Part shown: positions 1 to 5,224 of the stretch, piece after piece
Numbering within the stretch: the stretch's first letter is position 1
How the letters are laid out: every line of letters starts with the position of its first letter
NCBI GenBank assembly: GCA_016872875.1
Contig: VGYW01000508.1
Span: forward strand, 1 to 5,644
Source of the DNA: Planctomycetota bacterium
GTDB taxonomy: Bacteria; Planctomycetota; PUPC01; DSUN01
Length of the DNA: 5,644 bases
Direction: 5' to 3'
Notes under the pieces: model-generated
Told to the model about the DNA's origin: nothing
The model's database searches: none
What the model saw: the letters and a program-made list of their open reading frames with translations, nothing else
Position numbers and translations under genes: made by a program

Positions 1-68
1 ACCCACGGCCAATGTCAAGTGGCCACGGTGTAGAGGGTGCAATGACTGGCTTGGACGGGCCCGCGGGG

Positions 69-134
69 GTCCGCAACGCCGCCACCAGGGGGCTCGTCCC
101 AAAGGGGCGAGCGACCGTGTGCGCTGGTGCGGAC
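69..134. other. Possible nested stem structure (RNA or attenuator), function unknown
   Basis: Three nested complementary segments can be read here. The outer stem is 6 bp (69-74 GTCCGC with 129-134 GCGGAC). The middle stem is 5 bp (84-88 ACCAG with 124-128 CTGGT). The inner stem is 9 bp with one G-T pair (92-100 with 104-112) closed by an AAA loop. No U-rich tract follows on either strand, so it does not look like an intrinsic terminator. It lies upstream of the antitoxin promoter, so it is not that gene's leader. It could be the 3' structure of a gene left of the window or a small RNA; GC-rich DNA also yields such pairings by chance. Confidence 0.25.
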
Positions 135-168
135 AAATGCGTTATTGGACCCTGCACGCCCTACCTGT

Positions 169-196
169 TCGACATGCCGGCAGGAGGGTGTATAAT
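169..196 (+). promoter_or_regulatory. sigma70-like promoter of the left TA locus
   Basis: A perfect -10 box TATAAT lies at 191-196. A -35 box TCGACA at 169-174 matches TTGACA at 5 of 6 positions, with a 16-bp spacer. The predicted start of transcription is near 203, leaving a leader of about 20 nt before the antitoxin ATG at 224. The fit between promoter, short leader and start codon supports all three calls. Antitoxins of this class usually repress their own promoter, but I could not identify an operator with confidence. Confidence 0.75.
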
Positions 197-223
197 GCAG
201 GTGGGCTGGGATGGAGACGTTAC

Positions 224-502
224 ATGAGGAAGACGGTCACTGAAGACGAACTGGCTCGGGGCCTGCCGGGCTATATCGCCGATGTGGCGGACCGAGGCGA
301 GCACGTGTTCCTCAAGCGGGGCGCCGACGTGATCGCTGAGTTGCGGCCGGTACGCAGGCAGCGCACCCTGGCGGAACTGCCGGCTCTCTTTGACGCATTG
401 CCGCGGCTGTCGCCCGAAGAGGTAGACTCTCTTGAGAAGGACATCAACGAAGCTAGGGAGCGGCTGGACAAGCTAGGGGTAAGGGACCCGTGGGAATCGT
501 GA
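224..502 (+). CDS. Phd/YefM-like type II antitoxin (partner of a broken VapC)
   Basis: This 92-residue protein has the look of a prevent-host-death (Phd/YefM) antitoxin. Residues 1-43 fit the DNA-binding half: a helix with ELARGLPGYI, then the RGEHVFLKRGADVIAEL segment that matches the family pattern of GE-hydrophobic-x-x-x-R-G-x-x-hydrophobic-A-x-L. Residues 46-92 are a charged helical tail (TLAELPALFDALPRL, then EEVDSLEKDINEARERL) ending in DPW, as is common in the toxin-binding end of VapC-paired antitoxins. The ATG at 224 is chosen over the in-frame ATG at 119 because a GGAG at 213-216 precedes it at 7 nt, the promoter -10 box lies at 191-196 inside the longer reading frame, and the family homology begins here. 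The gene overlaps the vapC remnant by 13 nt, the usual antitoxin-then-toxin order. The family call rests on pattern recognition, not a search. The reading frame is intact, so the antitoxin has outlived its toxin. Confidence 0.8.
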   Translation: MRKTVTEDELARGLPGYIADVADRGEHVFLKRGADVIAELRPVRRQRTLAELPALFDALPRLSPEEVDSLEKDINEARERLDKLGVRDPWES

Positions 503-668
503 TCGATTCGAGTGTATTCATCGAGCACGAGCGGCACAAGCTCGACATCCGGTCCCTCACCGTCGGGCGAGAACACCAACTGCCAACGTGCGCGAGTTCC
601 GGAGAGTCCCCGGGCTCGTCGTTGAGGAATGGCGTCACTCTGCGCACCAGTCGCGGGGTGCAGGATAG
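490..668 (+). pseudogene. vapC: VapC (PIN-domain) toxin remnant, internally deleted and frameshifted
   Basis: A GTG at 490 opens a typical PIN-domain start, GIVIDSSVFIEHERHKLDI, with the first catalytic Asp at residue 6. After about 30 residues the similarity stops. In another frame, 582-632 encodes TANVREFRRVPGLVVEEW, which is the usual VapC C-terminus (T-x-N-x-x-x-F-x-R-V-P-G-L-x-V-E-x-W); that frame ends at TAG 666-668. Intact VapC proteins are about 130-140 residues, so roughly 75-80 central residues are missing. The lost part includes the conserved Glu of the SELLHG region and the Asp of the D-L-x-I-A-A helix, so no RNase activity is expected. The apparent junction is near 580-585. Read straight from 490, the frame runs to 714 with a meaningless tail after the junction. 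The ribosome would reach the GTG by coupling with the overlapping antitoxin. Confidence 0.85.
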
Positions 669-694
669 CCCGCCACATTCTGAACCAACGTCCT

Positions 695-721
695 ATCCGC
701 GCCCATCCGCGTAATCCGCGG
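695..721. repeat. ATCCGCG word repeat, three copies
   Basis: ATCCGCG occurs at 695-701, 705-711 and 714-720, separated by CCC and TA, with the last copy followed by G. It has the same layout as the TTTCGCG and AATCTGTG arrays nearby: a constant word, a 2-3 nt variable spacer, and a final word ending in GG. Confidence 0.7.
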
Positions 722-810
722 TCCGAACTCGGTTATCGGTCATCGGTGTTCGGGTGCGAACCAAGCCGGTCTTCTCTGCTGCCTCATCCTTCTCTGCGTG
801 AGAACCTCCG

Positions 811-852
811 TTTCGCGTTTCGGGTTTCGCGTCCTTTCGCGTGTTTCGCGGG
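811..852. repeat. TTTCGCG word repeat, five copies
   Basis: TTTCGCG occurs at 811-817, 825-831, 835-841 and 844-850, with a TTTCGGG variant at 818-824. Spacers are 0, 0, 3 (TCC) and 2 (TG) nt, and the last copy runs into GG. The array has no inverted partner in the window. Confidence 0.7.
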
Positions 853-864
853 CAGGAAGAAGGG

Positions 865-967
865 TCCACAGATTAGCACAGATTTCCACAGAAGGAAGGA
901 GGGCCGCGATCGGGTTCCGAACCCAGATGGCCTCTTTCATCTGTGCGAATCTGTGTGAATCTGTGGA
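865..967. repeat. Inverted pair of AATCTGTG word arrays (long hairpin)
   Basis: The left arm (865-892) reads CACAGATT words at 10-nt period. The right arm (940-967) reads AATCTGTG words at the same period. They pair as 10 bp (865-874 with 958-967), a 2x2 mismatch, 8 bp (877-884 with 948-955), a 2x2 mismatch, and 6 bp (887-892 with 940-945). The mismatches lie exactly in the dinucleotide spacers. The loop of about 47 nt contains a smaller palindrome GGGTTCCGAACCC at 913-925. It begins about 20 nt after the clpX stop on the minus strand, so in clpX mRNA it would be a 3' stem-loop. The sequence after it (CCCTTCTTCC on the minus strand) is pyrimidine-rich but not a U-tract, so termination is unproven. 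Confidence 0.75.
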
Positions 968-987
968 GGCGGGCCTGGCGGGGCGGG

Positions 988-2289
988 TCAGGCGGTTTCG
1001 CGTTGGGCGGGGGGGATGATCGGCTCGCGCTGGGTGCGGGTGTCGGTGAGGTGCTCGACCTGATGGCGAACTATCTCGGGGGTGATGATGAAGTCGCGGA
1101 CCTCCGGGCGGCTGGGGAGCTCGAACATGAGGTCGAGCATGATGTCCTCGAAGAGGCTGCGGAGTGCGCGGGCGCCGGTGCCGCGGTCGAGGGCCTTGCG
1201 GGCGATCTCCCGCAAGGCCTCGGGGGTGAAGCTGAGCTTGCGGCCCTCGAGGTCGAAGAGCTTCTGATACTGCTTGACGAGGGCGTTGCGCGGCTCGGTC
1301 ATGACGCGCAGCAAGTCCTGTTCGTCCAAGGGCATGAGTGCTGAGACGACTGGGAGGCGTCCGACGAACTCGGGGATCATGCCGTAGCCGACGAGGTCCT
1401 CGGGCTCCACCTTGGCGAGGAGGCGGCCTCGGAGCTTCTCGCCGCTGTCGGCGTGCTCGGCCATGGTCTTGGAGTAGCCGATGAGGGAGCGGCCGATCCG
1501 CTTGCCGATGATGTTCTCAAGACCCGTGAACGTGCCACCGCAGATGAATAGTATATTGGTTGTGTCAACCGGGATGTAGTGTTGTTCCGGGTGCTTGCGA
1601 CCGCCGCCGGGCGGCACGTTCGACATCGTGCCCTCGAGCATCTTGAGGAGGGCCTGCTGGACGCCTTCGCCGGAGACGTCGCGGGTGATTGAGACGTTTT
1701 CGGAGGTCTTGTGGATTTTGTCTATCTCGTCAATGAAGAGGATGCCCTGCTGGGCGCGCTCGACGTTGAAGTCGGCGACCTGAAGGAGGCGGAGGAGGAG
1801 GTTCTCGACGTCCTCGCCGACGTAACCTGCCTCTGTCAAAGAGGTTGCGTCGCCGATTGCGAAGGGCACGTCAAGGATGCGTGCGAGGGTTCGGGCGAGA
1901 AGGGTCTTGCCTGAGCCTGTGGGGCCGATTAGTAGAATGTTGGACTTGTCAACTTCCACATCCTCGTCCTTGTCCTTGCCGCCGAGTGCGAGGCGCTTGT
2001 AGTGGTTGTAGACGGCGACGGAGAGGATTCTCTTGGCGTGCTCCTGGCCAATGACGTACTGGTCGAGCTGCCGCTTTATCTCGGTGGGTGGGAGGAGGTT
2101 GGGGAGGCGGCGTTCCTCGCCGCGCTTGCGCTGCCGCTCGAAGCGGACGAGGGCGTTGCAGATCTCCACGCAATCTTCGCAGATGAAGATGCCGTGGGGG
2201 CCGGGGATCATGATGTCCACGATGTCCGACGACTTCTCGCAGAGGGTGCAGACCTGGGCGGGCTGGGAGGGGTTGCGTTGCTTGGACAT
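988..2289 (-). CDS. clpX: ATP-dependent Clp protease ATP-binding subunit ClpX
   Basis: ClpX is a hexameric AAA+ unfoldase that recognises tagged substrates in the cytoplasm and threads them into ClpP. The 433-residue protein is of normal family length. The N-terminal zinc domain has Cys at 14, 17, 37 and 40. The AAA+ core shows Walker A GPTGSGKT (122-129), pore-1 loop GYVG (155-158), Walker B LFIDE (184-188), pore-2 loop RKH (231-233), the arginine finger R311 in EFVGRLP, and the sensor-2 Arg at 374 in GTGAR. The ClpP-docking IGF loop reads IGY (270-272), a conservative change. The ATG at 2287-2289 gives the standard N-terminus, although no strong Shine-Dalgarno precedes it. It lies 132 nt downstream of clpP on the same strand and has no visible promoter of its own, so it is probably the last gene of the operon. 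A long inverted repeat follows the stop. Confidence 0.98.
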   Translation of the reverse strand: MSKQRNPSQPAQVCTLCEKSSDIVDIMIPGPHGIFICEDCVEICNALVRFERQRKRGEERRLPNLLPPTEIKRQLDQYVIGQEHAKRILSVAVYNHYKRLALGGKDKDEDVEVDKSNILLIGPTGSGKTLLARTLARILDVPFAIGDATSLTEAGYVGEDVENLLLRLLQVADFNVERAQQGILFIDEIDKIHKTSENVSITRDVSGEGVQQALLKMLEGTMSNVPPGGGRKHPEQHYIPVDTTNILFICGGTFTGLENIIGKRIGRSLIGYSKTMAEHADSGEKLRGRLLAKVEPEDLVGYGMIPEFVGRLPVVSALMPLDEQDLLRVMTEPRNALVKQYQKLFDLEGRKLSFTPEALREIARKALDRGTGARALRSLFEDIMLDLMFELPSRPEVRDFIITPEIVRHQVEHLTDTRTQREPIIPPAQRETA

Positions 2290-2323
2290 TTTGGCGGCTC
2301 TAGGACCTTTGGGTATGATCTGA

Positions 2324-2398
2324 GGGGATGAGTGGATGAATGGATGGGTGGATGGGTGTCAGACAATCATCCAATCATCCATTCATCCAACCATCCCC
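2324..2398. repeat. 75-nt inverted repeat of TGGATG words in the clpP-clpX spacer
   Basis: The left arm reads TGGATG words every 8 nt with dinucleotide spacers AG, AA, GG, GG. The right arm is its reverse complement with spacers GT, AA, AT, AT. Pairing runs 7 bp, 2 mismatches, 14 bp, 2 mismatches, 6 bp, 2 mismatches, then a perfect TGTC-A-GACA centre at 2357-2365. In total 31 of 37 positions pair, and all six mismatches sit in the spacers. In the minus-strand transcript this would be a long hairpin about 25 nt after the clpP stop and about 35 nt before the clpX start. It could affect mRNA stability or clpX translation, or be a selfish or recombinational repeat; the sequence does not decide. 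Confidence 0.85.
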
Positions 2399-2421
2399 TT
2401 CGGTTTTGCCCTGGGGCCGGG

Positions 2422-3021
2422 TCAAGGGGCCTTGGTCTTCGCGCTCAAGAGCACTTCGTCCACGAGGCCGTATTCGAGGGCCTCGTCGGCGGACATGAAG
2501 AAGTCGCGGTCGGTGTCGCGCTCCACCCGCTCGATGGGCTGGCCGGTGCGGAGGGCGACGAGTCGGTTGATGAGGGACTTCATCTTGAGGATTTCCTCGG
2601 CGTGGATCTTGATGTCCGTGGCCGAGCCCTGGAGGCCGCCGGCGGGCTGGTGGAGCATGATGCGCGCGTTGGGCAGGATGAAGCGCTTGCCCTTCGTGCC
2701 GCAGGTGAGCAGCACGGCGGCCATCGAGGCCGCCATCCCGATGCAACAGGTCTCCACCTCGCACGGCACGAAGTCCATCGTGTCCAGGATCGCAAGCCCG
2801 GAGTGGACGTAGCCGCCGGGGGAGTTGATGTAGAGCTTGATGTCCTGGCCCTTCTTCTCGTTGGCCAGGAAGAGCATCTGGGCGATGACCAGGCTGGCCA
2901 CGTAGTCGTCTATCGGGGTGCCGATGAAGATGATGCGGTCCTTGAGCAGGCGCGAGAAGATGTCGTAGGCCCGCTCGATGTGGCCTTCCTTCTCGACGAC
3001 GATGGGCACGAGAGAGGGCAT
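2422..3021 (-). CDS. clpP: ATP-dependent Clp protease proteolytic subunit ClpP
   Basis: ClpP is the serine peptidase that forms a two-ring, 14-subunit chamber and degrades proteins fed to it by ClpX. The product is 199 residues, normal for the family. The catalytic triad is visible: S99 in GMAASMAA, H124 in MLHQPAGG, and D173 in [12 protein letters not shown]. The substrate-binding INSPGG segment is at 65-70 and the C-terminal EYGLVDEV at 183-190. The ATG at 3019-3021 has an AGGA about 10 nt upstream on the minus strand, and the protein begins directly with the expected short N-terminal loop (PIVVE) and no long propeptide. It sits between tig and clpX in the classic tig-clpP-clpX order. The spacers on both sides carry hairpin-forming repeats. 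Confidence 0.98.
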   Translation of the reverse strand: MPSLVPIVVEKEGHIERAYDIFSRLLKDRIIFIGTPIDDYVASLVIAQMLFLANEKKGQDIKLYINSPGGYVHSGLAILDTMDFVPCEVETCCIGMAASMAAVLLTCGTKGKRFILPNARIMLHQPAGGLQGSATDIKIHAEEILKMKSLINRLVALRTGQPIERVERDTDRDFFMSADEALEYGLVDEVLLSAKTKAP

Positions 3022-3050
3022 GAGGCTCTTTCCTGAGGGTTTCGGGCTAA

Positions 3051-3122
3051 GGAGTTCGTAGTGCGGGCTTTAGCCCGTATCTCGCCATCAAGAGACGGCC
3101 TGAAGGCCGCACTACAAGCTCC
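3051..3122. repeat. REP-like double-hairpin element
   Basis: An outer inverted repeat (3051-3066 with 3107-3122, 14 of 16 positions) encloses two smaller palindromes: CGGGCTTTAGCCCG at 3064-3077 and CGGCCTGAAGGCCG at 3096-3109. A central TCTC/GAGA (3080-3083, 3092-3095) could form a third short stem. The outer and inner stems overlap, so the element could switch between one long stem and two hairpins. Two small palindromes in opposite orientation resemble REP/BIME elements mobilised by RAYT transposases, but no transposase is in the window. It lies in the tig-clpP spacer and has no U-tract, so it is not a simple terminator. Confidence 0.75.
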
Positions 3123-3142
3123 CACTTCATTCGGCTGAAGTG
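3123..3142. repeat. Hairpin just after the tig stop codon
   Basis: A perfect 7-bp stem (CACTTCA at 3123-3129 with TGAAGTG at 3136-3142) closes a 6-nt loop TTCGGC. It starts 7 nt after the tig stop on the minus strand and directly abuts the REP-like element, so the two may be one unit. There is no U-tract. It may protect the tig 3' end or attenuate transcription. Confidence 0.55.
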
Positions 3143-3149
3143 TTACGGG

Positions 3150-4586
3150 TCAGGCCTCGGGAGCTGCCGGCGCGGCCTGCGGTTCGCTGGGCGGCTGAGC
3201 CGGGGCCTGGGTGACGGCTGCGTTCTGGACGAGGAAGTCGCGCACCTTCTCCTCGCGCATTTCGTGGCGGAGAGAGCTGAGGCGGCCCTCGCGCTCGAGC
3301 TCGCTCGCCACGTCCTCGGGCCGGCGGCGGTAGTTCAGCGCGATGGCCTGGATGCGCTGGTTCACCTCGTCCTCGGTCACGTAGATTTTCTCTTGGTCGG
3401 CGATGCGCTCGTAGATGAAGTAGAGCTTGCACTGTCGGACGCTGGCGTCGCGCGTCTGGGACGCCACGCCGGCGAGGAGCTTGTCAATCTCATCCTGCGG
3501 CTCGCCGCGGTAGAGGAGAGCGAGGCGCTGCCGCTCGCGCGCCTGCTCCACAAGGCGTTCGACGAGGCCCTCGGGCACGTCGAACTCCGTCAGGCCCAGG
3601 AGGCGTTCGCCGATGCGCGCGTGCACCAGCTCGTCCGCCTCGTGGTCGCGCGAGCGCCGCAGTTCGTCGTGCAGCTCGTCCTCGAGGTCCTCGAGGTCGT
3701 CGAAGCGCAGCGACTTGGCCCACTCATCTGTGGCCTCGGGCAGGACCATGCGTCGGATTTCATCCACGGTGACCTCCAGGTCCACCGCCTTCCCGCGGTG
3801 CTGCTCGGCGGGGAAATTGTCGGGGAGCGTGGCCTTGAAAGTCCGCGTGTCGCCCAGCTTCGCCCCGAGCATGGCGGCCCGGAGGCCGGGCACGGGGATG
3901 CCCGCGATAGTCTCATTGGTGAGGAAGGCGCCCAGTTCGGCCGCGCGCCAGACCTCCTGCCCGTCACTGAGCGCAATCGCGTGGCAGACGGGGACGTCGG
4001 TCTCCTGGACCTCGCCCTCTTCGAGCTTCTCGAACTTGCCCTGTCGGCGGCGGAGGTTCTCGAGTGCCGCCTTCACGTCCTCATCAGTCACCCTCACCGC
4101 CGGCCGCTCGACGGCGATGCCCTTGTAGCCCTCGAGCTTGAAGTCCGGCACGATCTCGACCTTGAGCTCGTAGGTGAGCGCCGCCTTGGGGTCCAGAGAG
4201 ATCGCCTTATAGTCTGCCGCAGTGGGGATGGCCAGCCGCAGCTTGTGGTCCTCCAGCGCCTCCTTGAGGCCCTCATCCACGAGCGTCTGCTTCACGGAGT
4301 CGCCCACCTGTTCCCCGAAGCGGCGCTCGAGGACGTGGCGTGGGATGTGGCCTGGGCGGAAGCCCTTGAGGAACACCGTCTTGCGCAGCTCGCCGTAGCT
4401 CCTCTCCACCTCCACGACGACGCGCTCCTGCGGCACCTCGATCTTGAGGAGGCGCAGGCACGGCCCCGCCTCAGTCACCGTCGCCACCGCCCTGGGCCGA
4501 GGCCTCGGCTCCTCGGGAGTCGCCTGAGTTTCTGGGGGACTTGCCGCTGTGCCCTGCCCCACGCTGCCCGCTTCCTGCTCTGCCAT
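3150..4586 (-). CDS. tig: Trigger factor (ribosome-associated chaperone), divergent PPIase domain
   Basis: Trigger factor binds ribosomal protein L23 at the exit tunnel and shields nascent chains. With the start at ATG 4586 the protein is 478 residues. Order of parts: an Ala/Pro/Glu-rich extension (1-33); the ribosome-binding domain (about 34-150) with the signature loop GFRPGHIP at 75-82, where E. coli has GFRKGKVP; an FKBP-like PPIase region (about 190-280) that keeps the outline (PGLRAAMLGAKLGDTR, then ATLPDNFP) but looks poor in active-site aromatics; the helical C-terminal chaperone arms (about 285-457); and an Ala/Pro/Gln tail (458-478). The reading frame stays open to 4685, but those 33 extra residues would be encoded by the tRNA gene and its 3' flank, so the later ATG is preferred; GGAGG lies 12 nt before it. 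It is the first protein gene of the operon, 54 nt after the tRNA. Confidence 0.95.
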   Translation of the reverse strand: MAEQEAGSVGQGTAASPPETQATPEEPRPRPRAVATVTEAGPCLRLLKIEVPQERVVVEVERSYGELRKTVFLKGFRPGHIPRHVLERRFGEQVGDSVKQTLVDEGLKEALEDHKLRLAIPTAADYKAISLDPKAALTYELKVEIVPDFKLEGYKGIAVERPAVRVTDEDVKAALENLRRRQGKFEKLEEGEVQETDVPVCHAIALSDGQEVWRAAELGAFLTNETIAGIPVPGLRAAMLGAKLGDTRTFKATLPDNFPAEQHRGKAVDLEVTVDEIRRMVLPEATDEWAKSLRFDDLEDLEDELHDELRRSRDHEADELVHARIGERLLGLTEFDVPEGLVERLVEQARERQRLALLYRGEPQDEIDKLLAGVASQTRDASVRQCKLYFIYERIADQEKIYVTEDEVNQRIQAIALNYRRRPEDVASELEREGRLSSLRHEMREEKVRDFLVQNAAVTQAPAQPPSEPQAAPAAPEA

Positions 4587-4640
4587 GCCAGACGATTGCC
4601 TCCGTCCCTGTTGCCCGGTAGATGCCCGTGGAAATGAAAA

Positions 4641-4715
4641 TGGAGCGGGCGATGGGACTTGAACCCACGACATCAACGTTGGCAACGTTGCGCTCTACCA
4701 CTGAGCTACGCCCGC
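4641..4715 (-). tRNA. tRNA-Gly (anticodon GCC), CCA encoded
   Basis: Read on the minus strand, a full cloverleaf forms. The acceptor stem is GCGGGCG with CGCCCGC, and the D arm is GCTC-AGTGGTA-GAGC. The anticodon arm is CAACG-TTGCCAA-CGTTG, with GCC as anticodon (plus-strand 4681-4683). The variable loop is ATGTC and the T arm is GTGGG-TTCAAGT-CCCAT. The discriminator base T is followed by a genomically encoded CCA (4641-4643). It reads glycine codons GGC and GGU. A strong promoter lies upstream and tig follows on the same strand; the TTTTCATTT after CCA is a likely site of 3' trimming or partial termination. Confidence 0.97.
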
Positions 4716-4723
4716 TCGCTCAG

Positions 4724-4744
4724 GCGGGGCCGCGGCGGCCCCGC
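4724..4744 (-). other. GC-rich hairpin in the pre-tRNA 5' leader
   Basis: A perfect 9-bp GC-only stem (GCGGGGCCG with CGGCCCCGC, 3-nt loop) lies between the predicted transcription start (about 4755) and the mature 5' end of tRNA-Gly at 4715, leaving an 8-nt single-stranded gap. It would be in the leader removed by RNase P. No U-tract follows on either strand, so it does not look like a terminator for vapC. Confidence 0.6.
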
Positions 4745-4761
4745 GCCGTGTTGTCCCTTTT

Positions 4762-4789
4762 ATTGTACTCCCCTAGCCCGCCGAGTCAA
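4762..4789 (-). promoter_or_regulatory. sigma70-like promoter of the tRNA-Gly-tig-clpP-clpX operon
   Basis: On the minus strand, TTGACT (4784-4789, 5 of 6 to the -35 consensus) and TACAAT (4762-4767, 5 of 6 to the -10 consensus) are separated by 16 bp. The predicted start is near 4755, about 40 nt before the tRNA. A/T-rich sequence (ATAAAAGGG) follows the -10 box. It is the only convincing promoter found upstream of tig, clpP and clpX. No CIRCE operator was seen, so heat-shock control of the clp genes is not evident here. Confidence 0.75.
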
Positions 4790-4813
4790 GCGCAAATGGC
4801 CTTGCGGCTCGCG

Positions 4814-5224
4814 TCACGCCGTCCAGTCTTTGGTCCTCAGGCCCCTCACCCTCTGGAAATCAGCGTCCGATGTCACCAAGATGGCTCCGCGCTCCAACGC
4901 AGCAGCGGCAATCCAGAGGTCGTTCTCATCGAGGGGCGTGCCATTCAACTCGCACTCCAACTTGATCCGCGCGTAGATGTCTGCCGCGCCTTCGGGGAGG
5001 GCCTCGCACGGAATGAGCTCGAAGTACTTTGCGGCTTTGGCCTCCACTTCGCGCCGGCGGCGCCCGTGTGGCATGCGGGCGAGCCCGAAGAGGATCTCAC
5101 CCCTGGCGATGGTGTTGATGACCACACGGTCCGTTGGTTCGATCGATTCTGCACGCGCAACCGCCCGAGCATCCTCATCCATCAGGGCACTGAACGCATT
5201 GGTGTCGAGCACATAGATGGCCAC
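4814..5224 (-). CDS. vapC: VapC-family PIN-domain toxin ribonuclease
   Basis: VapC toxins are Mg-dependent endoribonucleases that cut specific RNAs, often tRNAs or rRNA, when the antitoxin is lost. The 136-residue protein is full length. The four PIN acidic positions are visible: D7 in VLDTNAF, E43 in ARGEILFG, D102 in DENDLWIAAAAL, and D120 (or D122) in VTSDADFQRVRGL; it ends in the typical DW. Translation starts at a GTG (plus-strand 5222-5224) that directly abuts the antitoxin TAG. A perfect AGGAGG at 5231-5236 lies 6 nt before it, inside the antitoxin gene. This is a coupled antitoxin-toxin pair. The stop lies only 24 bp before the -35 box of the tRNA operon, with no terminator between. 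The RNA target cannot be read from sequence. Confidence 0.93.
   Translation of the reverse strand: MAIYVLDTNAFSALMDEDARAVARAESIEPTDRVVINTIARGEILFGLARMPHGRRRREVEAKAAKYFELIPCEALPEGAADIYARIKLECELNGTPLDENDLWIAAAALERGAILVTSDADFQRVRGLRTKDWTA

Larger units (their letters stand above)
669..987. other. Non-coding gap built from short-word repeats
   Basis: No credible gene lies in this 319-nt gap between the vapC remnant and the clpX stop. It holds several short repeated words in succession: ATCCGCG three times (695-720), TCGGT words (744-763), TTCTCTGC twice (772-779 and 790-797), TTTCGCG-type words five times (811-850), and facing arrays of CACAGATT and AATCTGTG (865-967). Apparent reading frames through it are low-complexity and match no family I know. 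Confidence 0.6.

Noticed and set aside
12..227. A 71-codon open frame before the antitoxin, with ATGA overlap
   Set aside because: It contains the TATAAT promoter and the nested stems, has no recognisable domain, and the overlap can arise by chance.
690..967. A CRISPR array
   Set aside because: Repeat words are only 6-8 nt, spacers 0-3 nt, several words differ, and no cas gene is present.
2290..2421. Intrinsic terminator between clpP and clpX
   Set aside because: The hairpin has many A-T pairs and no U-tract follows it on the minus strand, so simple rho-independent termination is not supported.
2332..3036. A 234-codon open frame on the plus strand
   Set aside because: It covers the TGGATG repeat and the antisense of clpP, whose catalytic triad is clear on the other strand.
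3264..4637. A 457-codon open frame on the plus strand
   Set aside because: It lies wholly opposite tig and its 5' flank. Its Leu/Val/Arg/Glu-rich sequence is the antisense shadow expected of a GC-rich gene, and it matches no family.
4587..4685. Upstream extension of tig to 4685
   Set aside because: The extra residues would be translated from the tRNA-Gly gene and its 3' flank; the ATG at 4586 is a better start.
4716..4813. CIRCE or other heat-shock operator for the clp operon
   Set aside because: No TTAGCACTC/GAGTGCTAA inverted repeat or alternative-sigma promoter pattern was found; a sigma70-like promoter explains the region.
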